Origin: Mactromeris polynyma
Lineage: Eukaryota; Mollusca; Bivalvia; Venerida; Mactridae
Reading direction: 5' to 3'
DNA: 64,000 bases
Assembly: GCA_032209605.1 (NCBI GenBank)
Contig: JASFXZ010000001.1
Coordinates: 22,258,119 to 22,322,118 of the forward strand
Shown here: positions 47,868 through 58,984 of the stretch, piece after piece
How positions within the stretch are numbered: the stretch's first letter is position 1
Layout of the letters: each line of letters starts with the position of its first letter
The notes under the pieces: model-generated
Seen by the model: only the letters and a program-made list of their open reading frames with translations
Told to the model about the DNA's origin: nothing
Database searches by the model: none
Translations under genes and position numbers: made by a program

Positions 47868-47916
47868 CTTATATGCTTAAAGTTCACACTTAATTATATC
47901 TACCAGGCCCTTATCT
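47868..47916 (-). promoter_or_regulatory. Likely core promoter of gene A
   Basis: On the minus strand TATAAG (47873-47868) lies 93 bases upstream of the ATG, and AGATAAG, a GATA-type site, lies at 47916-47910. Both are kept in gene B with the same TATAAG-to-ATG distance. Confidence 0.4.
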
Positions 47917-48299
47917 TGTCCTGCTTTAGACTACTGACAGTTTTGTCAGTAACGATTTGAACTTGAAACTGACTTTGTCAAGTTTCCACCAGGTTTGTAG
48001 TTCTACGTTCGGTCCCTACGTCAAGTCGATGATATGATTGCTCCAAACAATATTCACGGATTTATTGAAATAAAAACAACACAAATTTTTGATACCACTA
48101 ATGTCGTAATATGTATAGGTCAGAATGACTGAACGACCAATTTTTGCCTTCCGAGAGTATCTGAAGATAAAGGGCATTTACCATTCAAAAGCTATTGAAA
48201 CATGCCGTCACATTGCGCACATGATGTACGATGCCATCTTCCCAGAGCAACACCCTTTGAGAGACACAAAATGTGGCCTTTGTTGAGAGGTTGTTGCAT

Positions 48300-49440
48300 T
48301 ACAGTTCTGTGAACGGTGTTCTTTGTGGCCATGGCTGTTCTGTTAACATTGTTCTTTGTGGCCATGGCTGTTCTGTTAACATTGTTCTTTGTGGCCACGG
48401 CTGTTCTGTTAACATTGTTTTTGTGACCATGGCTGTTCTGTTAACATTGTTCTTTGTGGCCATGACTGTTCTGTTAACATTGTTCTTTGGGACCATGACT
48501 ATTCTGTGAACGGTTTTCTTTGTGACCATGACTATTCTGTGAACGGTGTTTTTTGTGGCCATGACTGTTCAGTTAACATTGTTCTTTGGGACCATGACTA
48601 TTCTGTGAACGGTATTTTTTGGACCATGACTATTCTGTGAACGGTTTTCTTTGGGACCATGATTATTCTGTGAACGGTGTTCTTTGTGGCCATGGCTGCT
48701 CTGTTAACATTGTTCTTTGTGGCCATGGCTGTTCTGTTAACATTGTTCTTTGTGGCCATGACTGTTCTGTTACCACTGTTCTTTGGGACCATGACTATTA
48801 TGTGAACGGTGTTTTTTTGGGACCATGACTATTCTGTGAACGGTTTTCTTTGGGACCATGACTACTCTGTGAACGGTGTTTTTTGTGGCCATGACTGTTC
48901 TGTTAACATTGTTCTTTGGGACCATGACTGTTCTGTGAACGATTTTCTTTGGGACCATGACTATTCTGTGAACGGTGTTTTTTGTGGCCATGACTGTTCA
49001 GTTAACATTGTTCTTTGGGACCATGACTATTCTGTGAACGGTTTTCTTTGGGACCATGATTATTCTGTGAACGGTATTCTTTGGGACCATGGCTATTCTG
49101 TGAATGGGTTCTTTGGGACCATGACTATCCTGTGAACGTTGTTCTTTTGGACCCTGGCTGTTCTGTGAACGGCATTCTTTGGGACCATTTCTATTCTGTG
49201 AACGGCGTTCTTTGGGACCATAACTATTATGTGAACGGTGTTCTTTGGGATCATGATTATTCTGTAAACTGTGTTCTTTGGGACCATGGCTATTCTGTGA
49301 ATGAGTTCTTTGCGACCATGACTATCCTGTGAACGGTGTTCTTTTGGACCCTGACTGTTGTGTGAACGGCATTCTTTGGGACCATTACTATTCTGTGAAC
49401 GGCGTTCTTTGGGACCATAACTATTCTGTGAACGGTGTTT
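48300..49440. repeat. 33-bp minisatellite, array 2, about 34 copies
   Basis: The unit is as in array 1 (gggaccatgactattctgtg, aacggtgttcttt), with blocks of a second variant (gtggccatggctgttctgtt, aacattgttcttt). It marks the junction of the two duplicated blocks. Confidence 0.95.
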
Positions 49441-49641
49441 GGGAGCGGTGTCAAGTTGGCTATAACAATGTACATGTAGTTGTTAATTGGTATTTCAGAT
49501 GTTAATTCGATAATACACAGTTAGATGAGAGTTTGGATACGAGGTAGCGAATGCACAGCTGTTTGTAGGTAGTTCAGAAATGTCTTCCAGAATTCACAGC
49601 TGTTTGTTGTTACTATAAAAGTAAATTCGAGATTACCCTCC

Positions 49642-49714
49642 CAGAAGTTGATGTGATTTCGAATTAGGACCTCTAGAGTACCAGCCAAGCGCTTTACTAA
49701 CTGATCTAACGGAA
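49642..49714 (-). mobile_element. tRNA-like SINE head, block 2
   Basis: Counterpart of 43262-43348; the minus strand reads ccgttagatcagttagtaaa. Confidence 0.5.
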
Positions 49715-49873
49715 TGGGCATATGTGACTTAATCTATTAATATTAACGTCGACTGCATCTCAAATAGTGAGGCTTTAGGTATAATAAAACATTTATTGAA
49801 CGAAAAGAAAACATAAAAAAGAATATTCAAGTACATGAATTATATTTTATTTTCGTTATCATTTATAACATAA

Positions 49874-52587
49874 CTAGACAGCGGCCATGTTGTAGGTTTG
49901 GACGTGTCCACAAGCATGGGCAATGTGAGAATCGAGTTGGTCTTTAGTAGTTGCAGTTAGGACGGCGGTTCCGAGTGAGTTCAACAATTTCAACTGAAAT
50001 AGAATTTACTTCGATAACTGTCAGAGCCGCAGAGCCGTAGCTTAGCTGAAATTGATGTGTATGCCTTGTTTTAGGGAGTTCCGGGACATGGTCCCCCGTA
50101 ATATTTTTGTAGCTAGAACGTCAGAGATGCGTTTAGGTGTATATTCGTTCCGGTAAATATGATTACAATAATATCAAAAAACATACATTAAATATCTTAA
50201 AGCAGTTTCGGCCATTTTCTTTTTTCGAAATCGGAATCTACACCCCTGAAAAGAAATTGTGGCTTTCCAAGGTTTGGTTTAGGTAGGTTTTGAAATAAAA
50301 ACTTGCAAATAAAATAATATACTATAAAAATGTCGTTGATCTAAACATATCTTATTTCTATGATTCTGCATTTACATGAAATGTACATATTATACAATAC
50401 TATGGTTTCTTACTTCAATAGCTCTGATTCCAGCATCGGTATGGACTCCGGCCATTTCAGCATCAGAAAGTGTGAAGATGTAACAGATGTGGTCGTTGAT
50501 CACCAACATTTTATGCTACAAATTAAAAATCAATCAACTAATGAATTCATGAAACAAAATAAATGTACAATAAAATGTTTCTTTTATGCCAACTTTTATA
50601 CTGTGACTGTAAATGTAAATATATTGTTGAATTACATTGCCTAGAAATCTACAGTAAGACCGCATTAAATACCACGTCAATAATAAAACCATCTAAAAAC
50701 TACAAACACAATTTTCAAGTCCTTTATCACTGTTTTGCTCTTTATTCAACGTCAATATTATGACCACTTCAAGAAAAAGACCAGTTTTGTGGAGGACTTT
50801 AACGACGGCATTCGTCAATATTACTTTTGAGCGCCACTGTACGATTTCCAACCTCTTCTTTAAGTGACGTCATTTCCAAAACAACGTCACCATGTACTGA
50901 CAGTAAGCAATAGTGGACCCATATGGCAGATGAAAACGAAGTGACCATATGAGTAAATATTGTTTCCTGCTTGAAAATAGTGACATCACATGTTGCGTTT
51001 TCTTGAAATAACTTCACTTACAGAAGCGGTTGTAAATCCCATAACATCGCTCATTTATGTACAGATGGCAGTATATATAACAAGTGTTGCTAGGTTACCA
51101 ATCAGTAATATCCTGTTCTCCCTCAATTAACTGACAATTTCTCACAGAAATCAGAGGCGGAGGACAAATAATTACGGATGTATTAGCTACAGTTTAATTG
51201 TAATAGCCAAATCCAAGTTTCGAACCGATGACCTCAGCATTGTCTATCGAGAGTTCGACCGACTGAGCTAATCAAGCAGGCCTGGAATATCCATAGATCA
51301 GACAGCAAATACGAATAGTTATCGCCAAAGATGAATAAGTGTCTATAAAAATGTCAGATAAATAAATAAAATTAAATGTTAGATCAATAAATAAAAATAA
51401 AGCACAATTAGCGACGGGATCAAACACCTACCGATCGTCCGTCGTACACAAATCTGAATGTTTCATTTTCGTTCGGCTCCTTGGTGGCATGTGATTGATG
51501 GGGTCTATGCGTGGTAGTCGCAGCCTAGTGATACAAATAAATAAATATGACGTTAGATGACTGCATTTGCATCAGTGTTTTTTAGGGAATTCGCAATGTA
51601 TAGGTATACAATTAAAAGTTCAATTATTTAATATTTGAATATTTAATGTTATTTGTTAAATTAATTGTAAACAAAATATAATATAACAGAACGGAACAGA
51701 ACTGAACATTTTATTAGTTTCAATTTGAACATGGTACATCGTCATACAATCTCATACAAAGTTTTTGAGCACAAACAAATCATATGATGTTATTAAAGAG
51801 AAAATGTATAAAAATAGCAAATATTGTTCGAGTGTGACAATCGAATTATGGTAATGTTTAAGTTTTTTGTTTATAAACAACGTATATCAATGTTGTACAA
51901 ATAGGTCGAGTGGTTATAGTCCCCGACTTCATATCACTTGCCACTCATCGCTGCGGGTTCGATTCCAATCTGGGATGTATAATGTGTGTGGGGAAGCCAT
52001 ACAACTGGCTTATGGAAGGTCAATGGTTCTACCTATGTGCATAACTGAGATCTTCATCCATTATAGTAGCTGGAATTGTCACTACATGACCCTAACCCTG
52101 TTTATGTGACTTAAAGGACAATGATCAAGTCATCCCCTATTGCCGACAACCACCTTCCTTATGGTTATACCAGGAACATTAGAAACTGTACATCTATATC
52201 TCAGTGCTCAGATTGGGAAGCATACGAGTCCTTTACATTGTACAAAGTGTAAATTGTGTATTTAAAAGAAGTGGAATGAACAAACCATTTCCGTATTTTA
52301 TTTACAAAACAATACCAAATATATGCGAAGAAAGATAATTCCGCACTGTGAATTCGAAGTCTCATGTACGAATAAAGGACAATCCAAACTTCAGATTACT
52401 TGAATGCATTTTAAAGTACATATGCAATCAACATTCTTAATTCTCATTTTATGCAAACTTTGCGGCTTGTAAACACAGTTATTCTATTCCATGAGAACGC
52501 AGCCATAAACGAAGTAATTGTAATGATTAAAGAATACATTACCAATGCGGAGGTGATGCATAGCGCAGCAAGTATTATACGACACAT
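49874..52587 (-). CDS. Secreted BRICHOS-like protein B, 4 exons
   Basis: Paralogue of gene A. Exons: 52587-52543 (45 nt), 51524-51432 (93), 50515-50414 (102), 49993-49874 (120, stop TAG), all phase 0 with the same donors; exon 4 follows ctatttcag. The product is 119 residues: signal peptide identical to A, linker THRPHQSHATKEPNENE, then FRFVYDGRS, HKMLVINDHICYIFTLSDAE, LLNSLGTAVLTATTKDQ and HIAHACGHVQTYNMAAV. Cysteines at 57 and 108 are kept. It fits the BRICHOS pattern slightly better than A (VYDGRS, C-G-x-x-x-TY) and has one codon fewer near the end. Polyadenylation signal at 49846-49851. Both genes are intact, with no stop or frameshift, so both may be expressed. What it binds or protects cannot be told from sequence. 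Confidence 0.76.
50651..50788. mobile_element. Pogo-like MITE, block 2, 3' truncated
   Basis: acagtaagaccgcattaaat to aagaaaaagaccagttttg. The right end present in block 1 has been lost. Confidence 0.75.
50829..51052. mobile_element. TGACGTCA MITE, copy 3
   Basis: gagcgccactgtacgatttc, ctttaagtgacgtcatttcc at the left; cttcacttacagaagcggtt then gtaaatccc at the right. Confidence 0.85.
51110..51298 (-). mobile_element. tRNA-derived SINE, block 2
   Basis: Counterpart of 46130-46325, nearly unchanged (gattagctcagtcggtcgaa on the minus strand). Confidence 0.75.
51896..52145 (+). mobile_element. tRNA-derived SINE, block 2
   Basis: aataggtcgagtggttatag, gctgcgggttcgattccaat, body ccatacaactggcttatgga; tail gtgacttaaaggacaatgat. 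Confidence 0.85.
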
Positions 52588-52679
52588 TCTGTACACCCTT
52601 GTTTTGTCTGTAGTCACTAGGATGAAGTTCCGTTCACAACTAATTATTTACTAATAAATAGTGGTTGACAAACTATATT

Positions 52680-52715
52680 CTTATATGCTTAATTATCGCT
52701 ATCAGACCCTTATCT
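52680..52715 (-). promoter_or_regulatory. Likely core promoter of gene B
   Basis: TATAAG at 52685-52680, 93 bases before the ATG, and AGATAAG at 52715-52709, as in gene A. Confidence 0.4.
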
Positions 52716-53096
52716 TGTCCTGCTATAGACTACTTACAGTCTTTTCAGTACCGATTTGAACTTGAAACGTGTGAAGTTTTAACGAGGTTTGTTGTCAGTC
52801 TAAATTCGGTCCCTACGTCAAGTCGATTATATGATTGCTTCAAACAATAGTCACGGAGTTATTGAAACACAAACAATACAGTTGTTTGGTACCGCCAATC
52901 TCGGTACATTTATAGACCTAAATGACTGAACGACCTATTGTGTTCTTCCGATAGTGTCTGAAGGTAAAGTGCATTTAACACTCACAATCTATTGACACAT
53001 GCCGTCACATTACGCACACGATGTACAGTGTCATATCTTCCCAGACAAACATCCTTCAGGAGACACATACTAAGACCGTTGTTGTGAGGTTTTTGA

Positions 53097-53881
53097 TTAA
53101 CAGAGGTTAATAAATGTTAATAATTCAATAGTCGGGGTAAATCTGTAATGTTGATCAAGAGAAGGTCTTTCTTGAGAGGCTTCACTGTACAGTCAATCCT
53201 GATAAAATGGACTCACAGTTTGTAACGGTTGTTTAATTCGTTGAGATCCTTTGATAATTGTTGAATCTATGGTTAAACAAACATCGTGAACAAAAAAAAG
53301 GACCAATTTTCCTCAATCTCATTGAAATCAGCCCCTAACTTTAGCTCCATTACTTTCCGCTGTTAGGATCTGACTACACTCCGTAAGAGGTCGCGTTCAT
53401 ATAGCCTCTCTAAAAATAGATATGCGTAACCAGGTGCTCGTTTGTGGTCCAATGAAATTTCTCCTTACAAAACCGTGTTTGTCGACTTTCTCAAATTGTC
53501 ATTATCGTTTATTCGGAGTTTCTGTTTTCGGTGTACTTAGAAGTACAAGTCTATTCACATGTTATATCACACAATATTTTAATTGAACAACAAAAACACC
53601 ATCTACAATTATACACATACATTGTACTATCTCCAAGTCATCAATGAAATTCCTACAACGTGACCTTCGATTTTCTCGTGATTTCATTGTAAATATTTAA
53701 ATTCTCCCAACTTTTTAAACCATTCACGGATAAATAAACATCGCTGTCCCCTAAACAAACGTAAATGTTCAGCCAACTATTTCTGTTTTGTTTTTACATT
53801 GCATACTTATAACTGAATTGTTTGATTACCCATACATGTTATCTGTCTGTCATAACACTGTGTGTTGTTACACTTGTAACC
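53097..53881. other. No gene seen
   Basis: Contains a worn gaaggtctttcttgagaggc then ttcactgtacag end of a pogo-like element near 53160. Nothing else recognised. Confidence 0.45.
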
Positions 53882-54082
53882 ATGACCAAAATAAAGTATT
53901 TTGCATTGTATATTGTATTGTTTATACTGTTATTTAACGTCCTTCCTGTCGCTTCCGGTTATAAATATTTCCAGAAACGAAACACCACACAAACAACACC
54001 AATTAACCAAAGAATGTTGCCATGTAGGAGTTGCGATTGTGTCCATGGTCGCAGCCATATTGAAGTTGACGAAAATACGTAA
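53882..54082 (+). CDS. Possible small secreted peptide precursor
   Basis: ATG at 53882 (aaccATGA) opens 66 codons. Residues 1-26 (MTKIKYFALYIVLFILLFNV, then LPVASG) are a textbook signal peptide with a good cleavage site. The remainder begins YKYFQKR, a dibasic site, and contains MLPCRSCDCVHGRS with three cysteines. It could be a peptide precursor, the first exon of a larger gene, or chance. No family recognised. Confidence 0.35.
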   Translation: MTKIKYFALYIVLFILLFNVLPVASGYKYFQKRNTTQTTPINQRMLPCRSCDCVHGRSHIEVDENT

Positions 54083-54335
54083 TCGGAACGTCTTGGTGAT
54101 ATACGCTCAAATAGAATTTACTGAGCTCGTCGGAGATCGACGAATATTCATAACTTTATACCACAGCATTTTGCAGGCGAGGATTTGATTGGCTACTCAA
54201 AGGTCACTTGTACGTGACCTGTATTGGGCAGTCATCAGATCCAGTTAGCGTATAGTATAGGAGCTTGCGACTGGAGCTGATTTTAATGAGATTGAATTTT
54301 CCTCTAATCCGAATTTACTCTCACGTTAATCTAGG

Positions 54336-55048
54336 AGTATCTACGGGAACCTACTCCGAGCAAAAAGGGTGTTGCTCTATGAAGGTTAGACTGTAACAAG
54401 TAATATCTAGAAAAATGATCGTCGGCGCAATTTAAAGGTTAAGATTTGTTGTGCAACATAAAAAAATGCCGAGATGTTACGAGTGCTGGTCGCTCCAGAA
54501 CCAATATGGATTTCGGTAATTTCACCGAATTGCAGTGGATTTCGGTAAATTCACCGTAATTCAGTGGATTTCGGTAAGGTAAAGTACCCTTTCTCGAAAG
54601 TTTAACCAATCCGCGTCAAGGTTACACACGTTGTTCGGTTGAAGAGAAATTGCCTTTGTGTTTAACGTAAGATTTGATTGGTTTACACAACACTGATATG
54701 CAAATAGCAAAACCATGTTAGTACGACTGCGTCTCCTTTACTCCGTGTAATGGAACAATTACTTTATTTATGTCACTCAAACAATTCTCAGAAGTTGCCT
54801 TGGTGGCGAAGTCTGTAGGGTCGCGGGATTACTCCAGTGCTTGACGCTTTTGCCGAAGGTGGTAATGAGCTTGAAGCCATGAAAAGGAAACATGGAGCAC
54901 ACAAAATTCATACAAACTCTGAGATCAGAAACATTCTGAAGACCCTGTATATGTCACAATTACATACAGTGCAACCTCTCCAGAGCAACACCCTTTGCTT
55001 GATGGGATTCGGCTGTTATTAAGAGGTTGTTGCTCTAGGGAGGTAATA
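54336..55048. mobile_element. Remains of gagcaacaccct pogo-like elements
   Basis: The right end gggtgttgctctatgaaggt then tagactgta is at 54367-54395, and a short piece cagtgcaacctctccagagc to gaggttgttgctctagggag at 54967-55046. The word is also at 48237-48306, at the border of the duplicated block. Confidence 0.5.
54416..54735 (+). repeat. Dispersed repeat, ccgcgtcaagg family, copy 2
   Basis: As 36598-36895, with an extra tandem copy of tggatttcggtaaattcacc. Confidence 0.8.
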
Positions 55049-57312
55049 TATCATTCGGAAAACCTCGGCCAACTACGTCAAGTGCCTCGGGTGTATGTTA
55101 GGCACTACTTTCGGAAATACCATTCGAATATCATGAAAACAAGATGGCGGCGTGAACGCTGGAGTGCTGATGAATCTAATATTTAAGCTATATGAAGACT
55201 GAAATATGTAAGTTTTTAACTAGAAATGACAACGATAATCCATCTCTTACGTGAATTTATCGAAGTTATCGAAATTATAAGTCCGTTTTACGAGAACTAT
55301 TTCTTGACCGCACAAAATGTTGAGTTTTGCAACATAGTGCTCCGCCTTACATACACTAGAGGGTGTTATTAGAATAACGAAGTGGTACGGAAATACCCGA
55401 GAGCTGACGAGAATGGTAATATATAAGTATTAACCACGAGAATATTGTTTATGTTGCGCTTTTCAAACTTCTTCCTGTTGATGCGCAAGGCCCACTCATG
55501 AGCAATAGCGCACATGAGAGTTGAAGAGAGGTTTTTGCTTAAGGACGGCCGCTGTGGAGAGGTTTCACTATAGATATCTGCGTACTTTTATACATAAACG
55601 GTGACATTTTGGGGATGCTTAAATTACTATTGTATATCGCAAATGGATTTTATGTGTTTTGAACGACAGAGAAAACATTTAGCATGCATGATAAATGTTG
55701 TTTTGATCTTATACTCAAACTTCGTACAAAAAACATTTCAGTTTTATTTTGTAAACAAACTAACAAAAGCAATGTTTATGCATCTAGACTATTAAGTTTA
55801 TTTCAGATTATAAAACCCATGATACTGCATTTCTTAGCTATATGAAATTGTTGTAAATCACGCATAAAATACAAAAGATGCATTGAGAGTTTCGCTATTT
55901 TCTCGTCGGAGGTAGATTCAACCAGGATACGTTCTGATAAAAATCAATGTGCACAATAAAAGGGTAACAATGCGCATGTGTCTTCATTTCAGTCATTTAG
56001 CACCGTGTGACACAATCGTGTTTGCTTGTCCTTGAAGTCAAATGAAAGAATAAACAAAATGTATATAATGTGAACAGCAATGCAGATAGACTGATATACT
56101 GGCCAAAAGAGTTAACCTGCGATTTTTGTAATTTGTGAATCTTCACTACATTATGACACAATGCTCGGAAACGATGAACGTGCTTTTTACACGTTTACAT
56201 AGATCTACTTGTATCGATAGTTCAATGAATTTGAATAATAAATAGTATAGGTTCCTGCATTCAAAGTAAACAGATCATGTATCCGGTAGCTTTTTAGAAA
56301 TTATCTGATATATCGCAGTTACGGGTTAGAACTTGTGACCAGTATATTGTGAAAATGCTGTTTTGGTCTTATTGCGTTTAAACCACAGTTCTCTGTTACT
56401 TTGATGGGTGAAATACTCCTCTACTTTATGTTGACTCTTCAGGAAAACATCAATGTATACTCAGCAACAAAAGTAACGTGCCATCGATAATTAGTACAGA
56501 TACAAATCAATAGCTAATTCAAGACGGATTTTATCAAACAGATTAAATCTAACAGTAGTAATATCGATATGAATATCGATATTTATGTTAATGGATGTCA
56601 ATCCGGTGTAGCGATTTCAGACTAGATCTACCCCTGTTTCGAGTTACCCCAGGTGTTTTAAAATCGCGTTCAGATTACCGAAATAGGATGAAAAGCGATT
56701 TCAAAGATACCCCCTAAGATTTCAGATTACCTCCCTCATTCCTTATTTATGTTTATATAGATTTAATTGAAAGAACAAAAGCAAATGGTATCAATATAAA
56801 TGTTAAGCATCAAAACAACAACAAGAAAACAACATCAGCAGCAGGAACGACAACCATAACAGCAGTGAAAGTAACATAAACTTTTATTGATTGTATGAGA
56901 CTATTGTGTATGTTTCATTTTTTGTTATTCCATCACGATTTCAAATAAACGAAAATTATCACATTAGGTCAAACAGCGAGGGGCTAATCTAACCTGCGCG
57001 GGGCAATTTGAAATCGATTTCAAATTTCCAGGGTGGGGATAACTTGAATCAGTAGGGGGAGGGGTAGCTTGATTTGTTTACACTGGGGCATATATATGTC
57101 TCAAACTTTGATGTTGTATATCAAAATAATACGCCTTTTTATTTATATTGAGTATACAAACAATATCCATGTATATAGAAAGAGAATGCATTAATTGTAA
57201 TGATTAATTGGAAAATATCGAGTGTATTGATCGATTCTAATAAAGAGGAAGATTAATGTCTTAACTTAATTGATTTATAAAGCGAAAATAAGGAGCAATA
57301 AAAATAAAGCAG
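55049..57312. other. No supported gene
   Basis: Frames up to 64 codons only. An 18-bp perfect palindrome, tttgaaatcgatttcaaa, is at 57007-57024, and G-rich tracts (gtagggggaggggtagc) follow it. Confidence 0.45.
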
Positions 57313-57313
57313 T

Positions 57314-57489
57314 ACAGTAAAACCTCGATGATAAGACCACCCTTGGGACCCTTGAAAACTGGTCTTTATAGTGAGGTTGTCTTAATATTGATGTTCAATA
57401 AAGAACAAAACAATGGACATGAACTTGATTGTACTTAATTTTGAGGTAGTCTTATTATTGAGGTGATCTTTAAGACAGGTTTTGCTGTA
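57314..57489. mobile_element. Pogo-like MITE, aagaccacctca family
   Basis: acagtaaaacctcgatgata to aagacaggttttgctgta. Confidence 0.85.
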
Positions 57490-57651
57490 GTACTTTTCAC
57501 ATACTGTGTCCTAACATTAAGTTTCGGCTCTATCGCTCTGCACAAGCAACTGCTTAATTGTATTTATTTAAACACAAATGCATCCTGGATCTGTTTTTTA
57601 TCGGTTATGAAACTTGAGCACCATCGACTGGCTTGGGTGAGTGTCTTTGGT

Positions 57652-57771
57652 AGGTCTGTGGAGTTGGCTTTAGTTGTTAGTTTAGATGTTAGTTCGCGAA
57701 TGGTCAGTTGTTAGTTAGAAGAAATAACTTCTGAACTACCAACGAACAGCTAAACGCCAACTACACAGACC
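57652..57771. repeat. Hairpin-forming inverted repeat
   Basis: ggtctgtggagttggcttta at the left pairs with taaacgccaactacacagac then c at the right, about 20 bp arms with two mismatches. Confidence 0.65.
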
Positions 57772-57829
57772 TGTATTTGATTTCAACTTGTTTCACAACG
57801 ATTAAAACATGTCCAAAACTACTAGCTCC

Positions 57830-58060
57830 TCAACACTGCGGTATCGAATCTAACCCGGGATATAGAACTTGTGAGTTTGCCATCCAGCTGGCCAACGAGA
57901 GGTTGGTGGTCCTACCCTGATTTCCGCCTGGGGTCTTCCTCTATCACTAATAGCTGGAATAGTCATATCAAGAGTCTGGCTGTATATTCATGGGACTTAT
58001 AACCCCATTACTGAAATACTCATTAATCACTATCGATGACCGCTTCCTTAGTTACTAACC
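57830..58060 (+). mobile_element. SINE, head worn
   Basis: cggtatcgaatctaacccgg (B box region), then gccatccagctggccaacga and ggtcttcctctatcactaat, the same body as 47098 and 51896. Confidence 0.65.
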
Positions 58061-58984
58061 ACTGTCTAAGTCTGTAATTGTGTCTAGCATATAACTTACT
58101 ATTTGCGTGGCTTCCATCCCATCCACACAATTGTGAAAATCGGCAATAAGATTATAGATAGATTCGTTATCATGTAGTTATTGTTGGTGTGATATTTTCA
58201 CTTGACCGGACACTCTTGACAATAACCGGACTTAGGACAGCTGTTGTAGTGCTTGTCGTGGGGATTAAGTCTCGCCACGTGAGAATCTCGTACAACAAAT
58301 AGCGGATACTGAAAACGATAAACAAACAACACATGATCTTAAACCAATGTGTACACTTAACGTTTAAGCTAAACTTATGTTTAATTTTAGGCCATTAAGT
58401 GCATTGATGGAGTGTAATATATCAGTCGTATCTAGATCAAACATGAATCAAATACGTATATATTGTATATACGCTTGATTGAATGATTCAATTATAATCC
58501 CCCCCCCCAAAAGTACGTATAATTATGTATGATCGGCTTATTATGGCAGACATTATTTCACAAAGTGTATGAAATGTCTCAGTATGTTTTAGATTCAATA
58601 TTGTGTTTGAATATATTAATTGAATCCCATTTTATTAAATCAAGTAATAACACATACACGTTATGCACGGAAACTGTTCTGTACGGACACACAAGCGACT
58701 CACATGTACAGCAAGACCATCTCGACGATTATTTCTTTCAAGGACCAGTTTTATTCTTCCGTATATATAGTATATTTTAACTTGCGGATCAAACCACCTC
58801 ACAAATAAGATCGACTTCTCCCAAACCAAGGGTGGTCTTATTATTGAGGTTTCGCTCCGGTATGAATTTCTCCGTCAAGCTAGTCACGAGACTGATTCTC
58901 ACTGGATCTTCATGTATTCGTGTACGCTACAAATCCATTCATATTGAGAAAAGAGACCAGCGATTCATTTAACTCCAAAATTTC
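58061..58984. other. No gene seen; MITE fragment at end
   Basis: About 58795-58855 holds ggtggtcttattattgaggt, the right end of an aagaccacctca element. The remainder has no feature. Confidence 0.45.

Larger units (their letters stand above)
43250..48298. repeat. Direct segmental duplication, block 1
   Basis: This block is collinear with 49600-53096: SINE head, exon 4, exon 3, pogo-like MITE, TGACGTCA MITE, SINE, exon 2, SINE, exon 1 and promoter appear in the same order and strand. Block 1 alone holds a MITE plus 42-bp array (about 44110-45290) and a MITE plus SINE (46728-47080). Confidence 0.9.
49600..53096. repeat. Direct segmental duplication, block 2
   Basis: Homologous to block 1 up to the shared end near cacatgccgtcacattacgc. 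It has its own insertion at about 51686-51890 (acagaacggaacagaactga then acattttattagtttcaatt), which looks like a retrotransposon 3' end on the minus strand. Confidence 0.9.

Noticed and set aside
48192..49475. Many 60-110 codon frames
   Set aside because: 33-bp minisatellite; frames on both strands.
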